From Blattamonas nauphoetae (taxonomy: Eukaryota; Preaxostyla; Oxymonadida), in assembly GCA_033064195.1 (NCBI GenBank), contig JARBJD010000294.1, positions 1 to 64,000 of the forward strand: DNA of 64,000 bases, given 5' to 3'. This document shows, in pieces, positions 1-10,758 of this stretch. Below the pieces are notes generated by a model. The model worked only from the letters and a program-made list of their open reading frames with translations. It had not been told where the DNA came from and ran no database searches. How positions within the stretch are numbered: position 1 is the stretch's first letter; each line of letters starts with the position of its first letter. A program made the translations under genes and the position numbers.

Positions 1-1110
1 GTCCACCTCCACTCGTCTGCCTTGTCCTCCACTCGCCTCCCTCGCCCTCCAGTCACCTCCACTCGTCTGCCTTGTCCTCCACTCGCCTCCCTCGCCCTCC
101 AGACACCTCCACTCGTCTGCCTTGTCCTCCAGTCACCTCCACTCGGCTGCCTTGTCCTCCAGTCACCTCCACTCGTCTGCCTTGTCCTCCACTCGCCTCC
201 CTCGCCCTCCAGACACCTCCACTCGTCTGCCTTGTCCTCCACTCGCCTCCCTCGCCCTCCAGTCACCTCCACTCGTCTGCCTTGTCCTCCACTCGCCCCC
301 TCCCTCGCCCTCCAGTCACCTCCACTCGTCTGCCTTGTCCTCCACTCCGCCTCCCTCGCCCTCCAGTCACCTCCACCCGTCTGCCTTGTCCTCCACTCGC
401 CTCCCTCGCCCTCCAGTCACCTCCACTCGTCTCCCTTGTCCTCCACTCGCCTCCCTCGCCCTCCAGTCACCTCCACTCGTCTGCCTTGTCCTCCACTCGC
501 CTCCCTCGCCCTCCAGTCACCTCCACCCGTCTGCCTTGTCCTCCACTCGCCTCCCTCGCCCTCCAGTCACCTCCACTCGTCTGCCTTGTCCTCCACTCGC
601 CTCCCTCGCCCTCCAGTCACCTCCACTCGTCTGCCTTGTCCTCCACTCGCCACCCTCGCCCTCCAGTCACCTCCACCCGTCTCCCTTGTCCTCAAGTCAC
701 CTCCACTCGTCTGCCTTGTCCTCCACTCGCCTCCCTTGTCCTCCACTCGCCTTCCTCGCCCTCCAGTCACCTCCACTCGTCTGCCTTGTCCTCCACTCGC
801 CTCCCTCGCCCTCCAGTCACCTCCACTCGTCTCCCTTGTCCTCCACTCGCCTCCCTTGTCCTCCACTCGCCTCCCTCGCCCTCCTGTCACCTTCACTCGT
901 CTCCGTCGCCCTCTAGTCAACTCCACTCGTCTGCCTTGTCCTCCACTCGCCTCCCTCGCCCTCCAGTCACCTCCACTCGTCTGCCTTGTCCTCCACTCGC
1001 CTCCCTCGCCCTCCAGTCACCTCCACTCGTCTGCCTTGTCCTCCACTCGCCTCCCTCGCCCTACAGTCACCTCCACTCGTCTGCCTTGTCCTCCACTCGC
1101 CTCCAGTCAC
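1..1110. repeat. 50-bp C/T-rich minisatellite
   Basis: Tandem array with a 50-bp period: the block ACTCGTCTGC recurs at 11, 61 and 111, with some 20- and 30-bp shortened units (for example 141 and 171) and scattered point variants. Each unit is built from about 10-bp submotifs such as CTCCACTCGC. One strand is almost purely C, T and A, with few G. Because 50 is not a multiple of 3 and the unit lacks stops, all plus-strand frames and one minus frame stay open for hundreds of codons; these readings are low-complexity Ser/Pro/Leu and are not supported as genes. The array is cut by the window start, so its full length is unknown. It decays into related C/T-rich sequence up to about 1,300. Confidence 0.9.
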
Positions 1111-4100
1111 CTCCCCCGTCCTACCAATGTCCTCTCTTGTCATCTCTCATTCTTCCCTCATCCTCCTCATCCCTCAACTCCCCCAACACATCCTTCCCAA
1201 CCCCCAAATTACTCTTCTCATTCATCCTCCACTACATCAATTTCATCTCTCTCAATCACCAGCCATCTTGTTTGACTCTTTATCCTATCCTTCTTGTTAC
1301 CTCTCAACATCAATATTTTCTCTCAAAAAAACATAACTAGTGCAGTGAGGACGATAGTTGAGACAACATCGCCCACCACAATAAGATCATCCCATCAATT
1401 GTTTTTCTCTCCATCTGACTAGACATCTAGTGGGATGATTTTGAAAAAAACACTCATGATCAGCTATTTGAGGTGTGAAAGAGTTATTTAAGAGAGATTG
1501 GAAAAGTTGACAAAAAGAATGGCGACGGTTGGTTTCGATGTGTGCTCGAACTTTTCTATGATGTCAAAAATATTGACCCATATTCATCTGGCAGAACCAC
1601 TCAGGCAGTTCCTCTGCTTCCGTTTTCAGCAGAAGACCTATCAGTTCAACGCGCTGCCCTTCGGCCTATCAACCGCCCCCCGAACCTTCTCGAAGATCAT
1701 GAAGGTTGCGGTCAAGGCTCTTCGAGTGGAACTGAACGTGTCGGTCATCTTCTATTTGGACGATCTTCTAGTGATCGCGAGGACAGAGAACGAAGCTCTC
1801 CAAAAGACGAAACAAGCTGTGCAGAGATTACAGCAGCTTGGCTTCGTGATCTCGGAGGACAAGTGTCACCTCAAACCCTCTCAGGAGGTGGAATTCCTCG
1901 GTTGGCGCATCAACTCTCGGAGTCAATCGGTCAGCGTCACGGAATCAAGGCGGACGAAGTTACTAGCGAAGCTGAGATCTCACACGATCAGTTGTCAACG
2001 GAGAGAACGGACGGCAGCCAAGAGTCTATCCAGCCTCATCGGGTCACTCAATTTTCTTCGTACTTCAATACCGGAGACCAGCCTTTATCTCAGGAGGCAT
2101 CATACTCTGCTGGCGGGAGCAGTTCGGAAGCGGGGATGGAGCACGGACATTACCCTGAATCCCCAGCTCTTGGGCGAAACCCAGTTTTGGAAACGGCGCC
2201 TCCTTCTCAATCAGCCTCACTCATTCAGACCGACGGCGGCACAGGCGGCGATAACTACGGACGCCAGCCCAACGGGGTGGGGCGCCACCCTTCAGCTGAA
2301 CAATGGCACTCTCTACTTTCATGGGTTTTGGAGCGAGGGATCCCTCCTTCAGACGAGCAATTGGAAGGAGACGGCTGCCGTTGGTCAGGCTCTCAAGGCA
2401 GCGATGAAACACCTGAGGCACTCTCGGATCACAACAGTCTCTCTCCTCTCGGACAACACGGCAGCAGTATTCAATCTCCGGAGGCAAAGAGCAGGTCGTC
2501 CTCTCCTCGACATCACCAGGAGAGTCCTGAAGACATTCAAGAAGCACAAGATCACCCTCCACTCGATCAACCACATCCCTGGGAAGAACAACGGGATCAC
2601 GGACTCTCTCTCTCGCCTGCCCCCCCACGGCGAGTATCACCTCCTCCCTCAGGCGCTCCAAATGCTCCAACAAGAATGGAACTTCGTTCCGGAAATAGAT
2701 CTGTTCGCGACAAGCAGGAACAGACAATGCAAGATGTTCTACTCTCTCTCAGAGGAGGAAGACGGAGCTGGAAGAGGAGCTCTAACAATAGACTGGTCAG
2801 GGATGATGAATCTTCTGATCCACCCTCCGATTCTGCTGATCTCGAAAGTGGTGAGGAAGCTTATCCTTCAGAGACCGAGGAGAGCAGTACTGATTACTCC
2901 AGCATGGAAAGGCCAGCCATGGTCCGCTCTCCTATCCCGCCTCTCCCCCCTGCAGTTGGAGTTGGGGGACTACGCCCTCCTGTCGGCGCTGGATCTTCCG
3001 CTCGCGGAATCGAAACTACCGCCCGGCAGGATTTTAGCCTCGTTGATCGAATAGTCGGCAACCCGGACACCAGTTCCTTCCCGAACTTCGATACAGCCGG
3101 CGCAGGACCTCCCGTCGTTGGGAACGAACATACCGCCCGGCGCGACCCAGATACTGGTCCCATCTCGAACCTCGATACAGTCGGCGCCGGACCTCCCACT
3201 ACCGGGAACGACCTTACCGCCCGACAGACCCTGGACGCCCATCTCCAACCCGCCACTCACCCTCCGTCTCCGTTCTTTCGGGAACTTTGCGAAGCGGACG
3301 GCTGGGAGGAAGGTCTCATCAGTTTGGAAGAGAGGAGATTCAAGGCTCAGTCGAAATGGAGACGAGCGTGGCGTTTCTTCCACCAATTCTGTGTCAGCAA
3401 GAGCTATGAGGTGGCCTTCATCATCAATCCAAGCACGAACATCCAGAAAGTTCTCTCGGAGTTCGCCCTATATCTTCGGCCTATACTGAGGAACTCACCG
3501 CGCACCCCAGCCCAACTAGTGTCAAACGGGAAATCGAGCCTTCAGCTCTTTCACCCCTGCCTCGCGAACGACAAGACGGCCCTTCGTTCAATCCAGAAAC
3601 TCCTATCGAGAGACACACCACTCGACACCCCACCGATGTACACTAAAATTTGGAATATCAACAATCTCCTCCGCTGGACACAGTTGACAGCTCAGAGGGC
3701 GGCTAACGACCCAGAGCTCCACCAGACCAGGACCTTGATGTTAGTCCTTGCGTACACTTGCTGCCGACGTGAAGAGTTGACTAAACTCAAGTGGGATCGA
3801 ATCGAGTGGCCCTCTTCGGTGTTCGAAGGCACACCAGATCGGGCAGTACTATCTGTCAAACAAAAACAACATCAAGACGTATACCACCAAAAGTCTGTCT
3901 TCAATGAGGGCACTCCGAACTACTCCCCGTTCCTCGCTCTTCGCGCGCACCGCCTCAACGTCGACGCTGCGGCTCCTCGCCTCTCACCTCTGCCCTACTC
4001 AGACTTGACCAACGTCTGGATCAACTTCACCACGGGCCAACCGCTGAACCAACAGCGCATCGCAGAGAGGATAGCTGCAGCCTTCAGAGAGATGGGCCTC

Positions 4101-4411
4101 TCCTCCGACTTCCGCCCGTATTCCATCAAGCACGCTGCAATTAGCTATCTGCGTCTCAAGAGACATGTCAGCCTCAGGGTCCTGAATGCACACGTTGGCT
4201 GGAGCTCGGGCTCCACAGTCGCGGACAGATACTATGTCAAACCGATCCTGGACGGTTCTGACGACTTCACGCTCGTAGCGGCTTGGTGGCAGCCCCTGGA
4301 GGGGGGTCACGGTCCCTCAATCGACTAATGTACACTCGACCCAATCCCTTAAGGATATGCCTTTCTCATTCATTTCATTCATTGTGTTCTCTCTTTGTGT
4401 TCTTTTCAAGA

Positions 4412-4485
4412 CTCCCTGAAGAGAAGCCGAAGGTTTGGAATGCACCTACCGAAGGGGCGGTGCTTTCAACAAACCAAGGCTTCTC
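4412..4485 (+). repeat. Internal complementary region of the DIRS-like element
   Basis: 4,412-4,428 (CTCCCTGAAGAGAAGCC) repeats directly at 4,784-4,800. 4,464-4,485 is the exact reverse complement of 4,793-4,814. Together they match the end of the right terminal repeat in both senses, the arrangement DIRS elements are known to use for circle formation during replication. The assignment is inferred from the repeat layout alone. Confidence 0.65.
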
Positions 4486-4783
4486 TTATTGTACCTGCTT
4501 CCACAAGCCGCGAGGAGAGCAGATGCTTTCTCGAGTTCCTTTGGACTCTGTTCCTGGCAACTGGCGCAGTTTTTTGTTCCTCGTTGAGGATTTTCTGCGA
4601 TCAGACCATTAAAGAATTTTTTTGCTTCCTTCCCGTCGCTCGCGACAGTCTCCATCACCTTTTGGTTTTTACCTAGGTGATTGGAATAAAGTAAGTATTA
4701 GAAACTTCCTTTAGCGAAGTGTTCTCCTTTGGTTCGATTCACATTGGTGGACCGAGCCCCATTACAAACTTACCCGGACCGAT

Positions 4784-4814
4784 CTCCCTGAAGAGAAGCC
4801 TTGGTTTGTTGAAA
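4784..4814 (+). repeat. Right terminal repeat of the DIRS-like element and its junction with host coding sequence
   Basis: The sequence to the right of about 4,814 reads on the minus strand as the conserved tail of a surface-protein gene (...AHRGQSDVL). To the left it becomes the element's terminal repeat. The change from family-like protein to element sequence places the insertion edge within a few bases of 4,814. Confidence 0.6.
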
Positions 4815-5552
4815 GAACATCACTCTGTCCTCGATGAGCCACAACCTGCTTCAACCCATTCACAACTTGAATCCCGATCATGCGCTTCCGAAGTTCTTTC
4901 TTCTGTGTGTGGATCAGCGAATAAAGCGTGGTGTCCATTCGAGTTGTCGAGACTGCAAAATCTCCACTGCATTTCATCACCTCAACCAACTCCCCAAGCG
5001 CATCATTTTTGGACCCTGGTTGAGGTGGCACTTCTGTCTGGAGGAGGCTGTCGTCTGGTGTGAAGTTGGAGTGGCTGATTGCTTCAGCATGGATCTCGGC
5101 ATTCGTGTTTCCCGGAGCTAATCCCTCCACTTCCATCTTCTCGTCCAGTCGGTCCTCTGTTTGCTCTTCCATCTCTTTCAGCGACGCTTCAGCTCTGTTC
5201 TTCCGGCGGTTCACCAGAACGAGAATCACAATGATCACGATGAGGGCAACGAGTAGAGAGATAATCAGAGGAATTAGCCAGCCTAGCAGTTTCTTCATTT
5301 CTGCCGACATCGCTTTCTTGTCAGGGTCTTCTGGTTGTGGTTCTGGGTTTTCTGGTTCCTCTGTCGGGACATACGATGATTTTGGGATGTGGAAAGAGAT
5401 GGGATCGCTCATCAGAACTGGCATCGATTCGCTTCCTGGGGTGGTGATGATGGACTTGATTGTGTACGTCGTGTCGTGCGTGAGGATTCTGTCATCTCCA
5501 ACCACAACAAACTCTTCTGTCTCAGCTGTTGTTCCTGGAGAATCCACCACAA

Positions 5553-5931
5553 CTGTCAGCGAGACAATTGGTTTTTGGTTCTTTTGGTTTTTTCAAAGGG
5601 TCGGATCAGAGCTGTTTTCATGAAATGTGTCAATACGATTCAATAAAGACAACGAGGCTCAATAAATCGGAATAAAAACACAATTGATGTGTTGTTTCAA
5701 TGGAATAGCTCACTGGAAAAGGCTCAACCAACGGTCAACCAAACGGTGGTTCTTCAATTCATGCCTTTTCGTGGAAGGAGGTTCGTTTCAATTTGTGATT
5801 ATGTGGTATTGAGTGTTCATTTTTGTCAAAGCAACGATAAAAGAGGAAAAGGATCACACTGGGTTGAAATGATACAGATCCGACCCTTTGAAAAAAGTGA
5901 GAGAACCAACAACCAATTGGCTCGCTGACAG
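5553..5931. mobile_element. Short non-autonomous inverted-repeat element (MITE) inside the surface-protein pseudogene
   Basis: The ends are imperfect inverted repeats of about 55 bp. The left begins CTGTCAGCGAGACAATTGG and the right ends CCAATTGGCTCGCTGACAG, both continuing to a shared GGGTCGGATC. Length is 379 bp. AACTGT stands at 5,551-5,556 and again at 5,932-5,937. Either this is a 6-bp target duplication, or the duplication is only AA and CTGT belongs to the inverted repeat. Collapsing it gives a continuous minus-strand reading ...KDVSFTVVVDSPGTT... across the site. No transposase is encoded. I cannot assign a superfamily. Confidence 0.85.
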
Positions 5932-7986
5932 AACTGTGAATGATACATCCTTCCCTCTCTCCTCCACAACGAAGTCGTACGATCCACTCACTTCTCTGTC
6001 GAAGTAGAGGAGAAGGAAGGCGTACTGCTGTTTGTACTTCATGATGTTTGCGGACACGTCGGTCAACGATGGGGGGATGTGGATGGACTCCGCTGGAGTG
6101 ATGAAGGTGACTATTTTGGAGAGTGCCACTTCTTCCTCCGTCAGTCCGTCCACATGCAGCCACATCACTCGAGTCACTTCGTATTGTGTTCCCCACTCCA
6201 GACGTCTTTCTGATGTCGATGGAGGAAGAGGTGCTGTTCCTTTCAGTGTTTCGAAGTCTGAGCGAGTCAGTGTGATGTTCCATTCCTTTTCTTCCTTCGC
6301 AACCACCATCCAATAACTCCCTTTCTCCAATCTCACTCCACTCACAACAATCTCTGTTGTGTTCCAAGCTTTCAGCGATGACTCAGCAGAGCTAACGATC
6401 GGTGGTGCGAATGGGGCGAGTGTCGATCTGCGAGGAGTGTATTTGGCTGCGTAAGGAAGGATCCCTTTCGCTCCGCTCGAAACGACGACTGTCCCGATTT
6501 TCGACACTTTCCACGGTTCTCCAAACACGACATGAACGAGCCGAGGAACATTTGACCCATCCAGCAGAAGATTTAGTGTTCCCTTGATCGCTTTATCAGT
6601 TTGGACTGTCACTGTCGCTTCATCTCCATCGAACGAAACATCCACAGACTTGACAGTATGTGTTGGGGAGATCTGCGGGATGAGATAGTTGCCATCCAGT
6701 CTATAGAGGCAAACATTTGGTGTCCCCGACGTGGAATCACAGAAGACAATCATCTCAGATGTGATTTGGGATGACGTGTTGGAGAAGAAAAAGAGGTCCC
6801 TTGCCTCTGAAGTGTACATCGAGGAGCATTCCCTGAACTGCGAGAACGAGAGCGACAGAGCGGACACGCTTTCAATGTTGATGGCACCAGCATTTTGATA
6901 CGCGGAGCATTCAACGAAGACACTGTGTGAGATTTTGACGATCTCTGATTCGACTCTCATGGCACCATCCTCATCGGCTTTCGACAGTTCGAAAAAACAA
7001 CGGTCGATCACCATCGAAAATGCATGGAACACGACGAGACTCCCTCCACAGCAGGTGCTGTTCTGATCATAGAGATTGGAACACTCACAGAATGAGGAAT
7101 CAGTGATGGACACGTGTTGTTCATTGTGGTTGCTAGAATAGCTGGTGATCGCTCCCCCTTTGGCGTAACCCGCAGTGCTGATGCATCTGAGGAAGAAACA
7201 CGACGAGACGGTGAGCGACGACTTGGATTCACGAATGGAGATCGCTGCCCCGCCTCCATTCGTATTGGAGTTCGTCATGTCTTTGAATGTGCAGAGGGTG
7301 AAGGAGACTGAGGTGACATCCGAAAATTCAAGGTTTAAACGACCAATGTGTGTTTGGGTGATGTTTTCGAATGAGAAGCCATTGTCTGCGTTTGTTTGGC
7401 GGATGCATGATGAGAAGGAGGTGTTCAGACACATCAAATTTCCTCCCAAGTTCGGCGTCATCATTCCTGTCCCACTGTCATGGTTTGTGGTCGTTTCAAC
7501 ACGACTCCCAACCACTCGCTGACACACTTCACTTCCAAACAACTGCTTGCTTGGAGAGAAAGGAAACGATGATGTCATGTTCACAAGAGTGCTGGACACC
7601 AGACTCGTTTCAATCTGCAATTCATAACCAGGGGCTGCCAATTAGGAGTCTTGTTCAGTCAGGCCAAACGAGAAGAGAGGGCCAGTTCCTCCAATCAGAT
7701 GCTTCGATTCGAGCGAGAGACCAGTCCCAACAATCGTGATGCATTCAGCTTGCCCCGTCACTGCATCTCCTTTTTCGATGGCGGGAGAAGACACCAGTGG
7801 TGACTGTGGATGGGTCAGACCAACGAATGGCGGAACATGGTCCGACATCGAATGGTGCGTCACATCAGCCAGGACGATGGTCGATTCAAAATTCATTCCT
7901 CCATTTTCTGACATTGTGATCATGAATGGAGATGAATTGCCAGTTGATGTGATCGAGCTCGACGAAAAACGGACTGTCGAGCTATA

Positions 7987-8994
7987 GGGGGTGTACTAAT
8001 TATGTCCCCTCAGGTTTTCTCACTGTCGATCAGGTCTTTTGAGCTAATTTTTTATCAAGAGTCTTACACCGAGTCAATTCATATTTTAAGCATAGATTTT
8101 CAATAATGTATTCATTAAGTCACTCAAATCGTACAAATCTCAAAGTGATTCACTGATTTTTCATTCTATGTGAGACTATAACAGTGGCAAACTTCAAATT
8201 GGAGTGATTATCACATTTTTTCTCGTTTTTTGTTCTAAACATGCAAATATGTGAGATAGATTCGCTTATCTGGTCGAAACAGTGGATCTCGTACTGACAT
8301 CACTCGAAGGTTTGTTCAACTCATTTGACTTTATGAATCACCTATTTTATCTTCTATAAAAATAGGTGAAGTAAAAAATAAGAAGAAAAGGACCTTTGAT
8401 CACAGTCTCTGCCAATCTTTGTGTTGTCACACGGCAAAACTCTAACCAAGAGTGAAAAAAGTTACATTTGAGGAAACGTGTGAAGTCTCTCCTTTTTCCA
8501 GAAATTTCGTCTCATTCTTCTGATTTCAGCACGTTACTATTAGAATCGAAGTCTTCTGAGAATCACTCTGGAAACGAACGAGATCAAAGTTGAATTGACT
8601 CTTTGTCGAAGAAGGGCAAACTTTCCTTGTTTTGACATCAATTTTCATAATGTATCGGACGATAGACATCTGTCATGTTGTGCTGTCATGATTGTCAAGG
8701 ATCCTCCGGTTCTCTCCAACTATGATGATATTCACACAACGTTCGAGAATTCATGCTGTAATCATCTCATTAAACCATTTCTCTCATTATTTTCATCAAT
8801 CAATGAGTGAATCTGTGAAAACAAAGAGGGAGGAGACATGAAAATGACGGTTTTTCGTGAATAAAGCAATATCGAAGTGAAATTCGAACTTTAGTCTGTC
8901 CGCTGGCTCGGTGTAAGCTCCTGTCTGGTCTTATTTTCCATCGTCACTCACTGTATATGCAGAAAACCTGAGGGGACATAATTAGTACACCCCC
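7987..8994. mobile_element. Non-autonomous Tc1/mariner-like element with TA target duplication
   Basis: Perfect 34-bp terminal inverted repeats (7,987-8,020 and 8,961-8,994) begin GGGGGTGTACTAATTATG. TA lies just outside both ends (7,985-7,986 and 8,995-8,996), the duplication typical of Tc1/mariner elements. The roughly 940-bp AT-rich interior has no recognisable transposase; the longest reading frame is 71 codons. Removing the element and one TA restores an uninterrupted minus-strand reading (LCSVASSTVRF) of the host pseudogene. Identical ends suggest a young insertion. Confidence 0.9.
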
Positions 8995-9099
8995 TATAGC
9001 TACGGAACAAAGTCCATTTCGCTCAGAGTTCATGACGGCGTGAACTCCACTCACCGAAAACGTGCTATTCAGGACATCAAACATGAACGCTGGGCATGG

Positions 9100-9885
9100 A
9101 TTCGGTATGTAGGTCAATCTTCGGTATGTTGGTTGCTTCGGTATGTAGGTCAAGAGTATTCGGTTTGTAGGTCACAAAATTCGATATATAGGTCATGTCA
9201 AAACTGAATGTCTCTCCCGATGGAAGTGGAATTATGCTGTTCTATCGAGCAGGTTCATTGTTTAAACATGTGGCGACTTTTGAAGAGACATTGTTCAACC
9301 ATGAATCATTTTACCTCTCCAATTACAAACTAATATGTCATAACAAGTGAAGAAAATTCCATACCATTCATTTATGAGTCAACTAATTGCACTCAGGAAG
9401 ACAATGAATGTGATCTGAAAAAATGATCTGAATTTCTGAACGTCCATGTGACATATTAGAGTCTTCACTCTCAGAACGGATTTATGTATGCATAATGCAT
9501 CAGTGGCGACTTTTCGTAGCATAGTAGTCTCTGAATGGAGCAGAAACACACTTTTTTATTTTGAGTCAGAAAGTCGATTTTTTCCCCTAACTATCTGAAT
9601 ATCACTTGACTTTCTCATGATCTTCCTATTATCTCTCATATTGAGATAGATTCAGACATTGTTTCAACAAAACATGCATATTGAACATAAAATCTGTGAT
9701 TCGAAAATGAACGACCCAAAAGTTCAAGAACTTTCCTGGAAGGTATGATTCAGACGACCCACTCCACGATGGTATGCATGTTCGTCCTCTCTTCATTTTC
9801 CACCCCTTTTAGTTGCAAGAAGTCATCACAGTATTGGGCCAGCTGTCAATGACCTACATACCGAAGATTGACCTACATACCGAAT
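9100..9885. mobile_element. Fold-back element with arrays of a TTCGGTATGTAGGTCA motif
   Basis: The ends are inverted: the left end (9,100-9,129) and right end (9,856-9,885) match over 30 bp, starting ATTCGGTATGTAGGTCAATC. The motif TTCGGTATGTAGGTCA occurs about five times at the left end (near 9,101, 9,120, 9,138, 9,159 and 9,179, the last two diverged) and twice at the right. The interior has no credible protein. Host surface-protein coding sequence lies on both sides (SVAAFGI on the right, PAFMFDVLNS on the left, minus strand). The target duplication is not clear; flanking CATG-like and TATG-like bases differ, so the site has drifted or the exact edge is a few bases off. Confidence 0.75.
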
Positions 9886-10282
9886 GTATGCCGAACGCTG
9901 CAACAGAGAGTCCGTCATTACCCGCTTTAGGGGTCTGTGTCAGTTCGTGTTTTGTTGGTGCTTGATTTCGAGACCATGATGAAGGCGTGGAACTTGGATG
10001 GGTGTCGCATTGGAACAGCAATCTCGAACTGTTCCCAATCAGCGTCAGTTCTTCCGATCGGATCTCAATGCTGGAGGAAACAACCACATCGTCGACGAGT
10101 CTCAAGATCTTCGGTTTGGGACAACCCACTTCCATGCTGGTTTCATTTTCGGTGCTTAGGAGTGATAGAAGAGAGTTTGGGGTATTTGGGAGGTGAGATT
10201 GGGTGGAGAGGAGGATGGCGACAATGACGAGAAAACTGTTCATTGTCCAGCTTGGACCAATGACAATTCCGGTAGCCCAATC

Positions 10283-10301
10283 TGTGTGAAATGGGACCCA
10301 A
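10283..10301 (+). repeat. Left terminal inverted repeat of the transposon
   Basis: Nineteen bases, the exact reverse complement of 13,240-13,258. The next base outside differs between the two ends. Confidence 0.7.
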
Positions 10302-10758
10302 TCTTGGTATCGAATTTCGTCATATAGACTCTGTCCTTTCACCTTGATTGTTTGAGAAACAGTGTCCGATAAGCGTTGAAGTCCTCCAACTCCCAGAAAA
10401 TGAACACAAAAATTGAGACTTACATTCTCCGCAATTCCCTCTTATAAGGACACGGTCTCACTGTGATGTTAAAACAAAGATTGAACTCCTTCCGAATTCC
10501 AATCGACAAGATTGGTTTCACAATATTTGATGAGCTGGATCCAGATTCTTTTTTATGTGAGAATCAGTACATCAACGAAGGCCTGACACGTTTGGACGAA
10601 AGGAGAGACAATACAGAAGAAAAGAATGACATACCACAGCTTTTTGAAAGGAACAAACCAATGCGCCCGACAATTCAACCAACCTCAATCTGCGAGAAAA
10701 CCGTCATCATCTGGAAGCATATTGATCACAATCTGATCGGGTTTTAGTTGGATCGGAA

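Larger units (their letters stand above)
1498..4814 (+). mobile_element. Fossil DIRS-like tyrosine-recombinase retrotransposon (incomplete copy)
   Basis: Parts seen: a reverse transcriptase region (about 1,540-2,150) with the YLDD catalytic box and the LPFGLSTAP motif; an RNase H region (about 2,240-2,620) with TDAS and SDNTAAV motifs; and, in an overlapping frame, a tyrosine recombinase (about 3,300-4,328) with CCRREEL, a KHAAISYL box and an HVGW...RYY end. RT, RNase H and a tyrosine recombinase in overlapping frames are the hallmark of DIRS elements. The right terminal repeat ends near 4,814. A downstream stretch (4,412-4,485) carries sequence matching it in direct (17 bp) and inverted (22 bp) form, as expected of a DIRS internal complementary region. 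No left terminal repeat is seen, so the copy looks incomplete. The perfect 22-bp match hints at modest age. It inserted into the surface-protein gene on its right. Confidence 0.85.
4815..10243 (-). pseudogene. Decayed beta-helix/Ig-like transmembrane surface protein gene, split by three DNA elements
   Basis: Coding pieces on the minus strand are 10,243-9,886, 9,099-8,997, 7,984-5,932 and 5,552-4,815. The start is set by a signal peptide (MNSFLVIVAILLS). The middle contains Cys/Ser-rich beta-helix repeats (SSCFFLRCIS, SSFCECSNL) and Ig-like modules ending in TQYEVTRV-type strands. Near the C-terminus lie a transmembrane segment (LIPLIISLLVALIVIIV), basic NRRK residues and the start of a degenerate kinase-like tail (TLYSLIH...VVAHRGQSDVL), where a retroelement truncates it. 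The layout matches the intact 2,604-aa gene at 38.3 kb. An in-frame TAA at 7,642-7,644 adds a further break. Removing the two best-defined insertions with one target copy restores the frame exactly, so the gene was coding when they landed. Confidence 0.85.

Noticed and set aside
22-1340. Long open frames of about 264-422 codons across the minisatellite.
   Set aside because: They exist in every plus frame because the 50-bp unit lacks stops; the translations are simple repeats.
1386-1439. Small hairpin ATCATCCCA...TGGGATGAT between the minisatellite and the retroelement.
   Set aside because: Nine-base arms with a 36-base loop are weak and I see no link to either neighbour.
4731-4740. GGTTCGATTC resembles a tRNA T-loop.
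   Set aside because: No acceptor, D or anticodon stems fit around it, and it lies in the retroelement tail.
7642-7644. TAA inside coding sequence might mean TAA encodes Gln, as in some oxymonads.
   Set aside because: Genes of up to 2,604 codons here contain no internal TAA or TAG, and intact genes end with TAA, TAG and TGA. The gene holding this TAA is decayed in other ways.
7985-8996. The TA-flanked element acting as an intron (GTAG...ATAG edges).
   Set aside because: GT-AG removal shifts the frame, while removal with one TA does not; this is transposon insertion, not an intron.
10463-10747. A 94-codon plus-strand frame inside the transposon as a second gene.
   Set aside because: It has no motif, no splice partners and no codon signature; length alone is not convincing.
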